Shown here piece after piece: positions 36,565-45,202 of a DNA stretch of 64,000 nucleotides. The DNA comes from an uncultured Flavobacteriaceae bacterium (GTDB lineage Bacteria; Bacteroidota; Bacteroidia; Flavobacteriales; Flavobacteriaceae): assembly GCA_947494695.1 (NCBI GenBank), contig CANLWB010000002.1, forward strand, positions 186,001 through 250,000. Reading direction: 5' to 3'. Below the pieces are notes generated by a model that did no database searches, was not told the origin of the DNA, and saw only the letters and a list, made by a program, of their open reading frames with translations. The position numbers were made by a program, and so were the translations under genes. Each line of letters opens with the position of its first letter. Position 1 is the first letter of the stretch.

Positions 36565-36967
36565 AGTGGAAACCATACTTCTTATTGAAGATGATTATCA
36601 ACTCGCTACAGAACTACAAAGCGAGTTGTCTACAGAAGGATATAAAGTTGATGTCGTGGCGAATTCGAGTGATGCGAAGTTCTTGCTATCGAATAATTAT
36701 GATTGTTTTTTGATCGATTTGTTTCATATTAAAGACAATCAGTTTTTACCAGACGGTGGTATAAGAAGTATTGGTCGAATTAGAAAACGCAATGCGTCAT
36801 ATAATAAAAAATCTTTAATTATTGCTATGACAGGTTTGTTCCGGGAAGGAACTAGTCGCACTGTATCTACAGAGGATATTGCACAAACTTTAGGAGCAGA
36901 TATAACCTTAAAAAAACCAATAGACGTACGTAAAATTAAAGACATTATAGCAAAATGGGAGTTTTAA
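36554..36967 (+). CDS. Single-domain response regulator downstream of the phytochrome
   Basis: Product of 137 aa, one receiver domain: TILLIEDDYQLATEL gives the acidic pair, CFLIDLFH the phosphoacceptor Asp, IIAMTGL the Thr, and ITLKKPID the Lys-Pro. An insertion after the Asp (DNQFLPDGGIRSIGRIRKRN) is longer than in CheY. No output domain, so it must act through protein contacts or relay. Its ATG overlaps the end of bphP, making it the probable phosphorylation target of the phytochrome kinase. Confidence 0.85.
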   Translation: MTNKVETILLIEDDYQLATELQSELSTEGYKVDVVANSSDAKFLLSNNYDCFLIDLFHIKDNQFLPDGGIRSIGRIRKRNASYNKKSLIIAMTGLFREGTSRTVSTEDIAQTLGADITLKKPIDVRKIKDIIAKWEF

Positions 36968-37078
36968 AAAGGATAGAGACTACTACAAAGGAAGATATAT
37001 AATTTGGCCTGAGTTGGATAGAAGGAAATAGCTTCAGTTCGAGTGCTTCGACTTTAGAAGAAGTGTATCGAGAGCAGT

Positions 37079-37099
37079 GGTTTTTTTGATCAAAAAACC
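37079..37099. terminator. Palindromic hairpin downstream of the phytochrome operon
   Basis: GGTTTTTTTGATCAAAAAACC pairs with itself almost perfectly. It lies 112 bases after the last gene of the photosensory operon and may act as a weak terminator; no long T run follows. Confidence 0.35.
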
Positions 37100-37159
37100 T
37101 AGTGTGGATACTATCCCGATAAAAAATTGGCATCTCGACAATTACAGCTTTTGATCATT

Positions 37160-37345
37160 TATAGCTAAATCAATATTAAATGGCATTTTAGATTTGCCAA
37201 GAAAAAGCTTGAAGTTTAAGGCGAAAAACGCAGGCACCCGCCTGCCGGATCGGGCAGGTAGCCTTAGCTAAGATGAGGCTTTTTAACGAAAAAATTCAAG
37301 TTTTTTCGGTGAAGATTGATGTTATTTTATATTGATTTAGCTATA
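37160..37345. repeat. Large imperfect palindrome, about 186 bases
   Basis: The outer arms TATAGCTAAATCAATATTAAAT and the complement of ATTTTATATTGATTTAGCTATA match with one gap/mismatch; inner parts (AAGCTTGAAG against CAAGTTTTTTCGG) pair less well. The element carries a REP-like hairpin CCTGCC-GGATCG-GGCAGG at 37241-37258. No transposase, so a MITE-like or BIME-like element is likely. Confidence 0.6.
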
Positions 37346-37356
37346 TATCCTTACAT

Positions 37357-37528
37357 CACGTTGATTTAACGTGAGTTTTTGACTTTTTAACATGTATAAT
37401 ATTGATTTTTAGTGCTATGTCATTTCGACACCTGCCAGCCGGGCAGGCTGGAAGAGAGGAACGAACGACGAGAAATCTTAATTTAATATAGGGTCTTCCT
37501 CATGCTTCGTCTGAATGACAACGATTTT
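37357..37528. repeat. Dispersed repeat, copy 1
   Basis: Begins with hairpin CACGTT-GATTT-AACGTG (37357-37373), continues TTTTTAACATGTATAAT..., GTCATTTCGAC, a CCTGCC/GGCAGG hairpin, GAGAAATCTTAATTTAAT, and ends CTTCGTCTGAATGACAACG. GTCATT and AATGAC close it as inverted ends. Copy 2 is at 47993-48149 and a related element at 52863-52995. Confidence 0.65.
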
Positions 37529-37765
37529 TGCTAAATTAAATATAAGTTCCTTATTATAAATGTTTTGAGTGTCGAGTTCACGTTGATTTAAGCGTGTTAA
37601 GTCTTTTAATGCGTTTTTAAAATAATGATTTTTTACAATGTTTTTGAATCCTGAGACCTCTGCACTTTGTGATTTCGAAACAGTTGTGCTTACACATTCG
37701 AGATAAAATACATAGGTATTTATGGTAGAATAAAATGGTCTCCTCCAGAACCTCATTCAACCAAT

Positions 37766-37802
37766 TAAAAAAGGCTGCCTAATTGCTTTTAGACAGCCTT
37801 TA
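37766..37802 (-). terminator. Rho-independent terminator of the SusC/SusD operon
   Basis: On the minus strand AAGGCTGTCT-AAAAGCAATT-AGGCAGCCTT is followed by a T run. It lies 45 bases after the stop of the 539-aa lipoprotein gene. Confidence 0.8.
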
Positions 37803-37846
37803 CAATATTAATTAAACCCTAATTTTTTAAGTTTATAGTGTTTATT

Positions 37847-39466
37847 TTATCTTCCGTCATCAACAGGTCTAATATCGATATGATCAACAAAAAATCTGGC
37901 GTTTCCTTCAGTTACCCTAATAAGTGGGTCTGTTTTTGCACCTTGAGAAAAATCTCTTTGTCCAGAAACCTTAACCCATCTATTAGTGTCTAATTGATTT
38001 ATTATTGCACCAACACTAACTAACCATTGAACTGAGCTTCCATCCAACCAAAACAGGTTTAAACTGGCTGTAGCATCAGTACTTTCAACATAAACCCAGT
38101 ATGAAACTTCGAATGTGCCGGTTTGAGACGGACTAAATATAATAGGGTCAGTCTCATGTCTAAAGGCACCTAAAACTGTTGGTGAGGATGTTATATTGAA
38201 TAACATACTTTGACTTCCAAGCAAAGCTCTTTCAGTACTAAATAAAATCTCTGCTAAATGTTGAGGTTCCCAGCCATTATCCCAGACACCAGTCTCAACT
38301 TCAAACCCACTAAAATCTGCATTGAACTCATTGGTACCAGTAGGAAAAACTTTTAAATCTTCAAATATATCTAGTACCTTACCACTTTCCGACATAATAC
38401 CAGTCCCAGTATAATCTAATGTGACAGAATCCATCATAAAGGACGGTATGCTTTCGCTAAGTACAAGCGTAATAACATCATTGTCCCCATTAAATTGAAT
38501 ATTATTTATTGTTGTGCTAAAGCTTGGAAACAAAGAGTTATCATAATTTAGTACATAATCGCCAGCTCCTATCGAACCTGTATTGGTTATACTTTCAGTA
38601 TACAAAATATTTATACGGGAACCATCCGCCGATAACTTAATAGGATCCTTATCACCTCCTGAAGGCACTAAAACATCAACCACTTCAACTGTAAATACTT
38701 TTTCTACTTCTGAAAAAATAGGCTCGTTACGTGTGATTTTTAAAGAAAAAGAACCTTCTCCCAGTTCGGTAAACGTTATAGGGATTTGTGATGGAGAATT
38801 AAATTCATCTTGACCAAACTCAATGATTCTGGTGTCGGTTGTTTCTCCATTAGGGAGATTAAATACACCTTTATCAATAATAGTCCAGGTCATCGTCGTG
38901 TTGAAATCACTTTGTGATAAACCTAATTGAGCAGGAGATAATAAGGTTAAATTGATTTGTTCTCCTCTTGTAACTCTGTCACCAATTGGGACGATGTCTG
39001 GCGTTAAAGGTCTACGAACGCCAACTTGAACATTGGCTCTTTTGATAGAACCATCTGTTAAGGTTTCAATGAGATTAATTATGAAGCCTTGATTTTCACT
39101 GTTTTGAGTGGTTTCATTATCTCGTAAAAATTGAACCGTTGGCTCAGCAGTCGTAAATTCTGTTATATTTATGTTTGTAGTGCCTCCTGCTGCTGGTCTG
39201 GCTTCCGGTTGAGGAATTAACCACAAGCGGCTTTGAACCAATTGTGGGTCTGTATTCGACTTAAACGTTACGTCGGTATTGGTAAAGACAGCTTTTGGTA
39301 TTTCAATACCTGTATCTTCATCAATATTTGCCCCTTGATTATCCGAAGTAATAACTTGAATAATATTAAGTTGATTATCAGGTGTGGCAGTTTTGTCTAA
39401 TGGGGCATCTTCACAAGACGTAGCCACAAGACAAATTACCCCAAGAATTATTAATATTTTTTTCAT
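37847..39466 (-). CDS. Surface lipoprotein of the SusC/SusD operon (SusE-position glycan-binding candidate)
   Basis: Product of 539 aa; lipoprotein signal MKKILIILGVICLVATSCED followed by an acidic stretch. Middle part: PKD/Ig-like beta domains (about 70-380). C-terminal about 160 residues: a jelly-roll/CBM-like domain (NADFSGFEVETGVWDNGWEP to ARFFVDHIDIRPVDDG) with features of carbohydrate-binding modules. It lies 13 bases after the susD stop. By position and build it is a surface glycan-binding protein (SusE/SusF analogue); the ligand is unknown. Confidence 0.75.
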   Translation of the reverse strand: MKKILIILGVICLVATSCEDAPLDKTATPDNQLNIIQVITSDNQGANIDEDTGIEIPKAVFTNTDVTFKSNTDPQLVQSRLWLIPQPEARPAAGGTTNINITEFTTAEPTVQFLRDNETTQNSENQGFIINLIETLTDGSIKRANVQVGVRRPLTPDIVPIGDRVTRGEQINLTLLSPAQLGLSQSDFNTTMTWTIIDKGVFNLPNGETTDTRIIEFGQDEFNSPSQIPITFTELGEGSFSLKITRNEPIFSEVEKVFTVEVVDVLVPSGGDKDPIKLSADGSRINILYTESITNTGSIGAGDYVLNYDNSLFPSFSTTINNIQFNGDNDVITLVLSESIPSFMMDSVTLDYTGTGIMSESGKVLDIFEDLKVFPTGTNEFNADFSGFEVETGVWDNGWEPQHLAEILFSTERALLGSQSMLFNITSSPTVLGAFRHETDPIIFSPSQTGTFEVSYWVYVESTDATASLNLFWLDGSSVQWLVSVGAIINQLDTNRWVKVSGQRDFSQGAKTDPLIRVTEGNARFFVDHIDIRPVDDGR

Positions 39467-39479
39467 GATTTAAATTTTT

Positions 39480-41396
39480 TTAAAAGCATTCTCCTCCACT
39501 ATTGGCGTAAGCACAATTTTGTTTAAGATTAGGATTTAAACTAAGTTCTCTAAAAGGAATAGGCCAATGTACATGCTTGGCTTGATCATAGTTAAGCTTT
39601 ATATCGTCTGTTGCTACACTGTTAAATACCTGGCCGAATTTAATCGAATTAACAACCTCGGTAAACTTACCTGTTCTAATAAGGTCGTCTTTTCTTTTTC
39701 CTTCAAAGCATAATTCTTTAGCACGCTCAAGTAAAATACGATCTAACATAGTATCTTTAGAAGAAGATTCCTCCGGAGTAACCATAAATAGATTCGTGTC
39801 AACACTCTCTAAATTGCTATCTATAAAAGGTTGAAGTTCGCTTCTAGATGTTCCTGGCGTGTCGACCGTTGGTACGATGTAGCTTACACCAGTTCCAGTT
39901 AAGTCTGGAATGGCATTAAGAACTTGAGATTTTAAAGGTCTTAGAGCAACTTCTTCAACATAAGGAACGGCTGCACCTGGCCCAATCAATTCATTTTCTA
40001 TTTCTGCCATCAATAAAAGCACATCTGCATATCTTAAATATGGAAAGTCTATATCGCCCTGACCTCCTTGGTTAGGGTTAGGGTTTGGCTTATGGAATTT
40101 CCAGGGTTGCCATCTCGCCGTAACGACTTCTTGGTTATTAAATATGGCAAGAGGGTTGGAAGCTTGCGTTCCGTCTGCAAGTTCTACTAAATTTTGTGCA
40201 TGAAACCTTGCGACATTATGCTCAAAACGCACATCAGAGACAAAATTTTCAATACCTAGAAGTAGGAGTTCATTTGATAACCTAATCGTAGTGTTATTAA
40301 AAAAACCATCAGTATAATTAGGTAATGGGTATAAATCGGGATCTAAACTAGCATTAGTTGAAGTAAAGAACTCTGTGGCAGATACAAGTCCGTCTGGAAT
40401 TAAATATTGAAAAGCAAAACTAATGTTGATCGGATATGCACTAAAACATCCTCCGTGTCTACAATTACCCCATGGTCCAATCCAATCTCCCCAGTCACTT
40501 CCAGTTTGTGGACCGGCTTCAAAACCAACAGCAAAAATAACCTCGCTATTGGCGTTCTCGGCTTCTACCGAAAAGACATCAGAATAATTGGTTTCTAATT
40601 CATACTGCCCCAATATACCAGTTAATTCGGCTTTCGCTTGTTCAAATCGCGTATTAACACTAACAGCGTTCCCGCTTGCGTCAACACCGCCTTCAACACC
40701 GCCAAAAGCTGTGGACGTGGTCATTTGTAAATAAACTTTTCCTAACAGCGTTTGCGCTGCGGCACCCGAAGCCACATCGGCAGATCCGGACTTAAATGGT
40801 AAATTTGCTTTTGCATATTCAAGGTCGGAAATAACTTGAAGGTAAATATCTTCAGCTTCTGCATTAGAGGCTTCACTATCCTCTAGTACAGTGTCTAATG
40901 AAATATCTTCACTAACTATAAGCGGCACATTACCCCAAATTTTAACCATTTCAAAATACAGCATCGCTCTTATAAAGCGCGCTTGTCCAATTAGACTTTC
41001 TCGTAATGCATCATCGCCAGAAGCAGCATTTACTTGTCCAATGAAGGCATTTGCATTTTTTATCGATTTGTAAAATTCGGCCCAGGTCTGTTCGATAATC
41101 ATGGTTCCGGAATCGTATGTATAGTTGTAGATTGGGTTAAACTCTTGAGGGAAAAGCGTTCCTCCATGAGTGTCGATTCCTGCATCACTCCAACTTGCCG
41201 GGATTCCTGCCTGGCTAAATAATGAGCGTGATCTTAAATTTGCATATAAACTGGGTAGCCTTCCACTTGCTAACTCTTCTAAAGTGTCAAAGGATGCCGT
41301 TCGTGTATTATTTTCTGAGGTTATATCATCACAATTGGTAAAGGTCAAGACCATAATACATGTTACCAATAGCAATGAAATTTTATTTTTTTTCAT
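39480..41396 (-). CDS. susD: SusD/RagB-family outer-membrane lipoprotein
   Basis: Product of 638 aa; lipoprotein signal MKKNKISLLLVTCIMVLTFTNC. Helical TPR-like SusD core: WAEFYKSIKNANAFIGQV, EALRESLIGQARFIRAMLYF-like segment, GNVPLIVSEDISLD, LLGKVYLQMTTS, and near the end FPYLRYADVLLLMAEIENEL, LDRILLERAKELCFEGKRKDDLIRTG. It covers the SusC barrel and captures ligand. The gene is 10 bases after the susC stop. At 638 aa it is at the upper end of the family. Confidence 0.92.
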   Translation of the reverse strand: MKKNKISLLLVTCIMVLTFTNCDDITSENNTRTASFDTLEELASGRLPSLYANLRSRSLFSQAGIPASWSDAGIDTHGGTLFPQEFNPIYNYTYDSGTMIIEQTWAEFYKSIKNANAFIGQVNAASGDDALRESLIGQARFIRAMLYFEMVKIWGNVPLIVSEDISLDTVLEDSEASNAEAEDIYLQVISDLEYAKANLPFKSGSADVASGAAAQTLLGKVYLQMTTSTAFGGVEGGVDASGNAVSVNTRFEQAKAELTGILGQYELETNYSDVFSVEAENANSEVIFAVGFEAGPQTGSDWGDWIGPWGNCRHGGCFSAYPINISFAFQYLIPDGLVSATEFFTSTNASLDPDLYPLPNYTDGFFNNTTIRLSNELLLLGIENFVSDVRFEHNVARFHAQNLVELADGTQASNPLAIFNNQEVVTARWQPWKFHKPNPNPNQGGQGDIDFPYLRYADVLLLMAEIENELIGPGAAVPYVEEVALRPLKSQVLNAIPDLTGTGVSYIVPTVDTPGTSRSELQPFIDSNLESVDTNLFMVTPEESSSKDTMLDRILLERAKELCFEGKRKDDLIRTGKFTEVVNSIKFGQVFNSVATDDIKLNYDQAKHVHWPIPFRELSLNPNLKQNCAYANSGGECF

Positions 41397-41406
41397 ATTT
41401 ATTTTT

Positions 41407-44400
41407 TTAAAATGTTGCTTTTACTCCAAATCTAAAAGTTCTAGCTCTAGGATAAGCATCGAAATCTACACCAATAGTTAAGCCAGCATTTTGACCTCTG
41501 GACACACTTACCTCAGGATCATAACCTGAGTATTTGGTCCATACATGTAAATTATCTGCAGCAGCATAAAATCGTAACGCGGTTAACCCTATATTTTCAA
41601 TATGTTTTTTAGGGAAATTATATCCAATAGAAACATTTTGAAGTCTCAAATACGAGCCGTCTTCTATATAATCTGAAACCGTTGCTATTCCACCATTTAA
41701 TACACGACCATAAATACTATGTTGCGTTGTATTTGTGTTTGTAGGAGTCCAACGATGTCTTGATACACCATACCTGTTAGAGGTTTGATTAGAAGCATTC
41801 AATGCAGGAAATAGGTTCTTGTTGTATATATCATTTCCATATTTCCAGTTTAATTGGAATGAGAAATCAAGGGTTTTATATTTAAACGAGTTTGTAATAC
41901 CACCAAAATGGTCTGGATTGGCATTTCCAATAATTGTAAGATCATTCGAATCAATGATACCATCTGGTACACCATCTGGTCCACTAATATCTTTAATCTT
42001 TTGCATACCAGGACGATAGGAGTTAACAGTGGCATATTCTGGAACACCATTTTTTAATGTGAACGGATTACTATTATTGTCACCCCCAGTCTGTCTTATA
42101 TTATTATTGTTATCGAAAGTATATAATTGTGCAGCTTCTTCTTGCGAAAGACCATCAAATTCTTCAAAATCATCATAACCATATACTCCATCAGATACAT
42201 AACCATAAAACGACCCAAGTGGTTCTCCTTCTCGAACTATAAAATCATTAGAAACCATGGTTCCTACAGGTGAAGACACTGGAAATTCACTTCCCAATGC
42301 ACCTAAATCAATGACTTCATTTTCTATAAAACTAATATTAAAGTTTGTCTTCCAGGTAAAGTCTTTCGTGTTTATATTTACAGATCTTAGCGAAAATTCT
42401 AAACCTCTATTTTGAACCTCTCCAATATTCTGTAGCACAAAGGTAAACCCGGACTGTGCATTTACCTGACGTTCGAGTAACAAGTCTCTGGTATCTTTTT
42501 GAAACCAGTCTGCTCCAATAACAATGCGATTATTAAATAATCCTAATTCTGTACCAACATCGTATGTTGTTGTGGTTTCCCAGGTTAAGTTCGGATTGGC
42601 AACTCGAGACAAAAAGAAGGCATTATTTCTAGATCCGTTGATTACACCACCAGCAAAGACTGTTTGAGTTCCTGTTCTAAAAGGTGCTTGCCTTTGAGAT
42701 CCGAATACGAGACCCGACTGAAATACACCAATTTTATCATTACCAGTTTCTCCCCAGCTACCACGAAGTCTAAAATCACTTATAAATTTAACATCTCTAA
42801 GAAAAGCTTCTTCAGAGATGTTCCATGAAAGTCCTACAGAAGGGAAGAACCCCCATTTAGCACCATCTGGAAAACGCGAAGATTTATCTCCTCTAGCAGA
42901 AAGGGTTAATACATATCTTTTATCAAATGAATAGTTGAAACGGCCGAAGACTCCTAATAATCCATTTTCTGCTCGGTTTGAATTAACATTTATAGTCTTA
43001 GCAGCATTAATATCATCCAGGTTAACATCATCACTTTCGAAATCTTGCCCTGTTATTGATGTTGTAAAACTTTCATTAGACAAAATACTCTGTCCAACAA
43101 CAACATTAAATTTATGTTTCTCTGCGAATTCTTTATTAAAAGTTAATGTATTATTATTTTGCCACCTGTTCTGGGTGAACTGATTTATAGCGGCAAGACC
43201 ACCACCAACAAATCTACCATATCCAAAGGTACTAGGAAAAAAAACTCGAGATTGGTTTTCGTAATGGCTTAAAGAGAGTTCACTTCTAAACTTCAAATAA
43301 TCGGTAATTTTATATTCTAAAAAGGTGGAAGTATATCCAAAAACTTCGAAACTATTATTTTGAGTTTCTCTGGCCTGAACTACTGGATTTATTAAAATTT
43401 GTTCACCTACCTGAATGACGAAGCCCGTTTCATCTCGAACAATATTGGAAGTCGCATTTCCTCCTTGTCTTAATTGGTCAAATCTTGGTTGAATTGGAGG
43501 GGCTAACGATAAACTTGTAATGACACCAAATGTGTTGGATTGACCGTTAGCATTTGGACTTGCATTAACAATACCGGAACGATCATTACGTCCTCCATTG
43601 GCCTGGAAGCCTAAAGTTACTTTGTCCCCAACATTTGCTCCTGCATTAACTGCAGCTTGTATTCTCTTAAAGTCTGTATTTAAAACAATACCTTCCTGGT
43701 CGGTGTAACCAATTGAACCGCTAAACCAAGAATTTTGACCTCCTTTTCTAACGCTCAAACTGTACTTCTTTATCATGGCATCTCTAAAAACTTCATCCCT
43801 GAAATCACGTACTGGAAGAACTGGGGTACCATCTGGTTTTAAGCTGTTAAGACTTATTGGGTTACCCGCATTATCCCTAAAAGCTCTTTGAGAAAATAAT
43901 GTGGAATTATCGTTAGGGTTAAATGGGAAAGCATCATTATATCGATCTACATAGTCTTGTGCACCTAACAAATCTATATGATTAGATATTCTTTGAATAC
44001 CTGTTGTGACATCTAATTCTACGACCGGTTTATCAAGTCCGTTTTTACCATTCTTAGTTTGAATGATAACAACTCCATTAGCACCACGAGAACCATAAAT
44101 GGCTGTTGCACTCGCGTCTTTTAAAATTTCAATGGATTTAATCGTGGATGGATCAATTAAAGAAAGTGGACTACTTTCGGTTGAAGAAATTCCATTTTGA
44201 ATCCCCAAGGCATCACCATCTATTTCAACACCATCTATAACATATAATGGTGCGCTACTTGCATTAATTGATGTAACACCTCTAATTTGAATTCTTGCAG
44301 CGTCTCCGGGACCACCGGAAGCGGTTACCTGAACACCGGCTGCTTGCCCTTGTATAGCCTCCTCAAAGGCAACGGCTTGAACCCTGTTAATGTCATCTGA

Positions 44401-44793
44401 TTTTAATGAGATTTGAGACCCCGTGGACTCTTTTTTGGTTAACGTACCGTAACCAACAACTACGACTTCATCTAATTCAGCCAAATCAGTTTGAAGAATA
44501 ACATCAATATTGGTTTTTCCATTTACCAATACAGATTTTGTTTGATACCCTAGAAAGCTAAATTCTAGTGTTGCATTTGAACTTGCTTTTATCTGATAAA
44601 AACCGTCAAAATTTGTAACTGTACCATTTGAAGTGCCGTTTACAATTACAGTTACGCCAGGAAGTGGCAGTCCTTCTGCAGAGACCTTACCTCTTATGGT
44701 AATGTTTTGTGCATGAATTATTCCAAATCCTAGTATTAATAAAGATGAGACGAAGTAACGTACATCTTTTTTCATACAAAAGTTTAATTTCAT
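41407..44793 (-). CDS. susC: SusC/RagA-family TonB-linked outer-membrane transporter
   Basis: Product of 1128 aa; the ATG at 44775 (MKKDVRYFVSSLLILGFGII) gives a clean signal peptide. Carboxypeptidase-like repeat ITIRGKVSAEGLPLPGVTV, TonB box region ELDEVVVVGYGTLTKKESTG, plug with AVAFEEAIQGQAAGVQVTAS and IKSIEILKDASATAIYGSRG, then a 22-strand barrel ending FRFGVKATF. Imports glycans or peptides with SusD. No regulator or hydrolase is adjacent; two GAACTTGAC direct repeats lie 72-112 bases upstream. Confidence 0.94.
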   Translation of the reverse strand: MKLNFCMKKDVRYFVSSLLILGFGIIHAQNITIRGKVSAEGLPLPGVTVIVNGTSNGTVTNFDGFYQIKASSNATLEFSFLGYQTKSVLVNGKTNIDVILQTDLAELDEVVVVGYGTLTKKESTGSQISLKSDDINRVQAVAFEEAIQGQAAGVQVTASGGPGDAARIQIRGVTSINASSAPLYVIDGVEIDGDALGIQNGISSTESSPLSLIDPSTIKSIEILKDASATAIYGSRGANGVVIIQTKNGKNGLDKPVVELDVTTGIQRISNHIDLLGAQDYVDRYNDAFPFNPNDNSTLFSQRAFRDNAGNPISLNSLKPDGTPVLPVRDFRDEVFRDAMIKKYSLSVRKGGQNSWFSGSIGYTDQEGIVLNTDFKRIQAAVNAGANVGDKVTLGFQANGGRNDRSGIVNASPNANGQSNTFGVITSLSLAPPIQPRFDQLRQGGNATSNIVRDETGFVIQVGEQILINPVVQARETQNNSFEVFGYTSTFLEYKITDYLKFRSELSLSHYENQSRVFFPSTFGYGRFVGGGLAAINQFTQNRWQNNNTLTFNKEFAEKHKFNVVVGQSILSNESFTTSITGQDFESDDVNLDDINAAKTINVNSNRAENGLLGVFGRFNYSFDKRYVLTLSARGDKSSRFPDGAKWGFFPSVGLSWNISEEAFLRDVKFISDFRLRGSWGETGNDKIGVFQSGLVFGSQRQAPFRTGTQTVFAGGVINGSRNNAFFLSRVANPNLTWETTTTYDVGTELGLFNNRIVIGADWFQKDTRDLLLERQVNAQSGFTFVLQNIGEVQNRGLEFSLRSVNINTKDFTWKTNFNISFIENEVIDLGALGSEFPVSSPVGTMVSNDFIVREGEPLGSFYGYVSDGVYGYDDFEEFDGLSQEEAAQLYTFDNNNNIRQTGGDNNSNPFTLKNGVPEYATVNSYRPGMQKIKDISGPDGVPDGIIDSNDLTIIGNANPDHFGGITNSFKYKTLDFSFQLNWKYGNDIYNKNLFPALNASNQTSNRYGVSRHRWTPTNTNTTQHSIYGRVLNGGIATVSDYIEDGSYLRLQNVSIGYNFPKKHIENIGLTALRFYAAADNLHVWTKYSGYDPEVSVSRGQNAGLTIGVDFDAYPRARTFRFGVKATF

Positions 44794-44864
44794 ATTATTC
44801 AGTTTAGTTAATTTTCATAAAATTAGTGATGAATAGGTGATAGAGGATGCTTTTAACTGAATTA

Positions 44865-44905
44865 GAACTTGACATTTAAGTTTTTTTTGTTAAAAGGAAC
44901 TTGAC
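44865..44905. promoter_or_regulatory. Direct repeats GAACTTGAC upstream of susC
   Basis: GAACTTGAC occurs at 44865-44873 and 44897-44905, 32 bases apart, three helical turns, so both would face the same side of the DNA. A regulator binding site is plausible. The remainder of the 400-base gap up to 45202 holds no gene. Confidence 0.35.
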
Positions 44906-45202
44906 GTAAACTTAACTGTTTAGCATTAAGTAATTGATAATTAGTCATATATAATATTGGGGTGTTTTAACTTTTATTTGGAAGACTTTAACAATTAATA
45001 ACTATTTCTAAACTTATTTTGTTGAGTCGCACGGTAAATTTTAAATCAAATTGTGCAGTTAATTCTTATTTTAGTTGTATGAAAATACTAAAATATTTAT
45101 GAAAAGCAATGTTTTTTTGTGTGTATTTTCTGCTTTAAGAATAACGAAAGAATCAAATGTATTTTTAATGCTGGAATTCTAGGAACTAGATTTACCCTTT
45201 GG

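Noticed and set aside
37478-37756. 92-codon minus-strand frame between the repeats and the Sus operon terminator
   Set aside because: Its last 14 codons lie in dispersed repeat copy 1, it has no recognisable domain, and it starts just after a terminator without a promoter. Probably chance.
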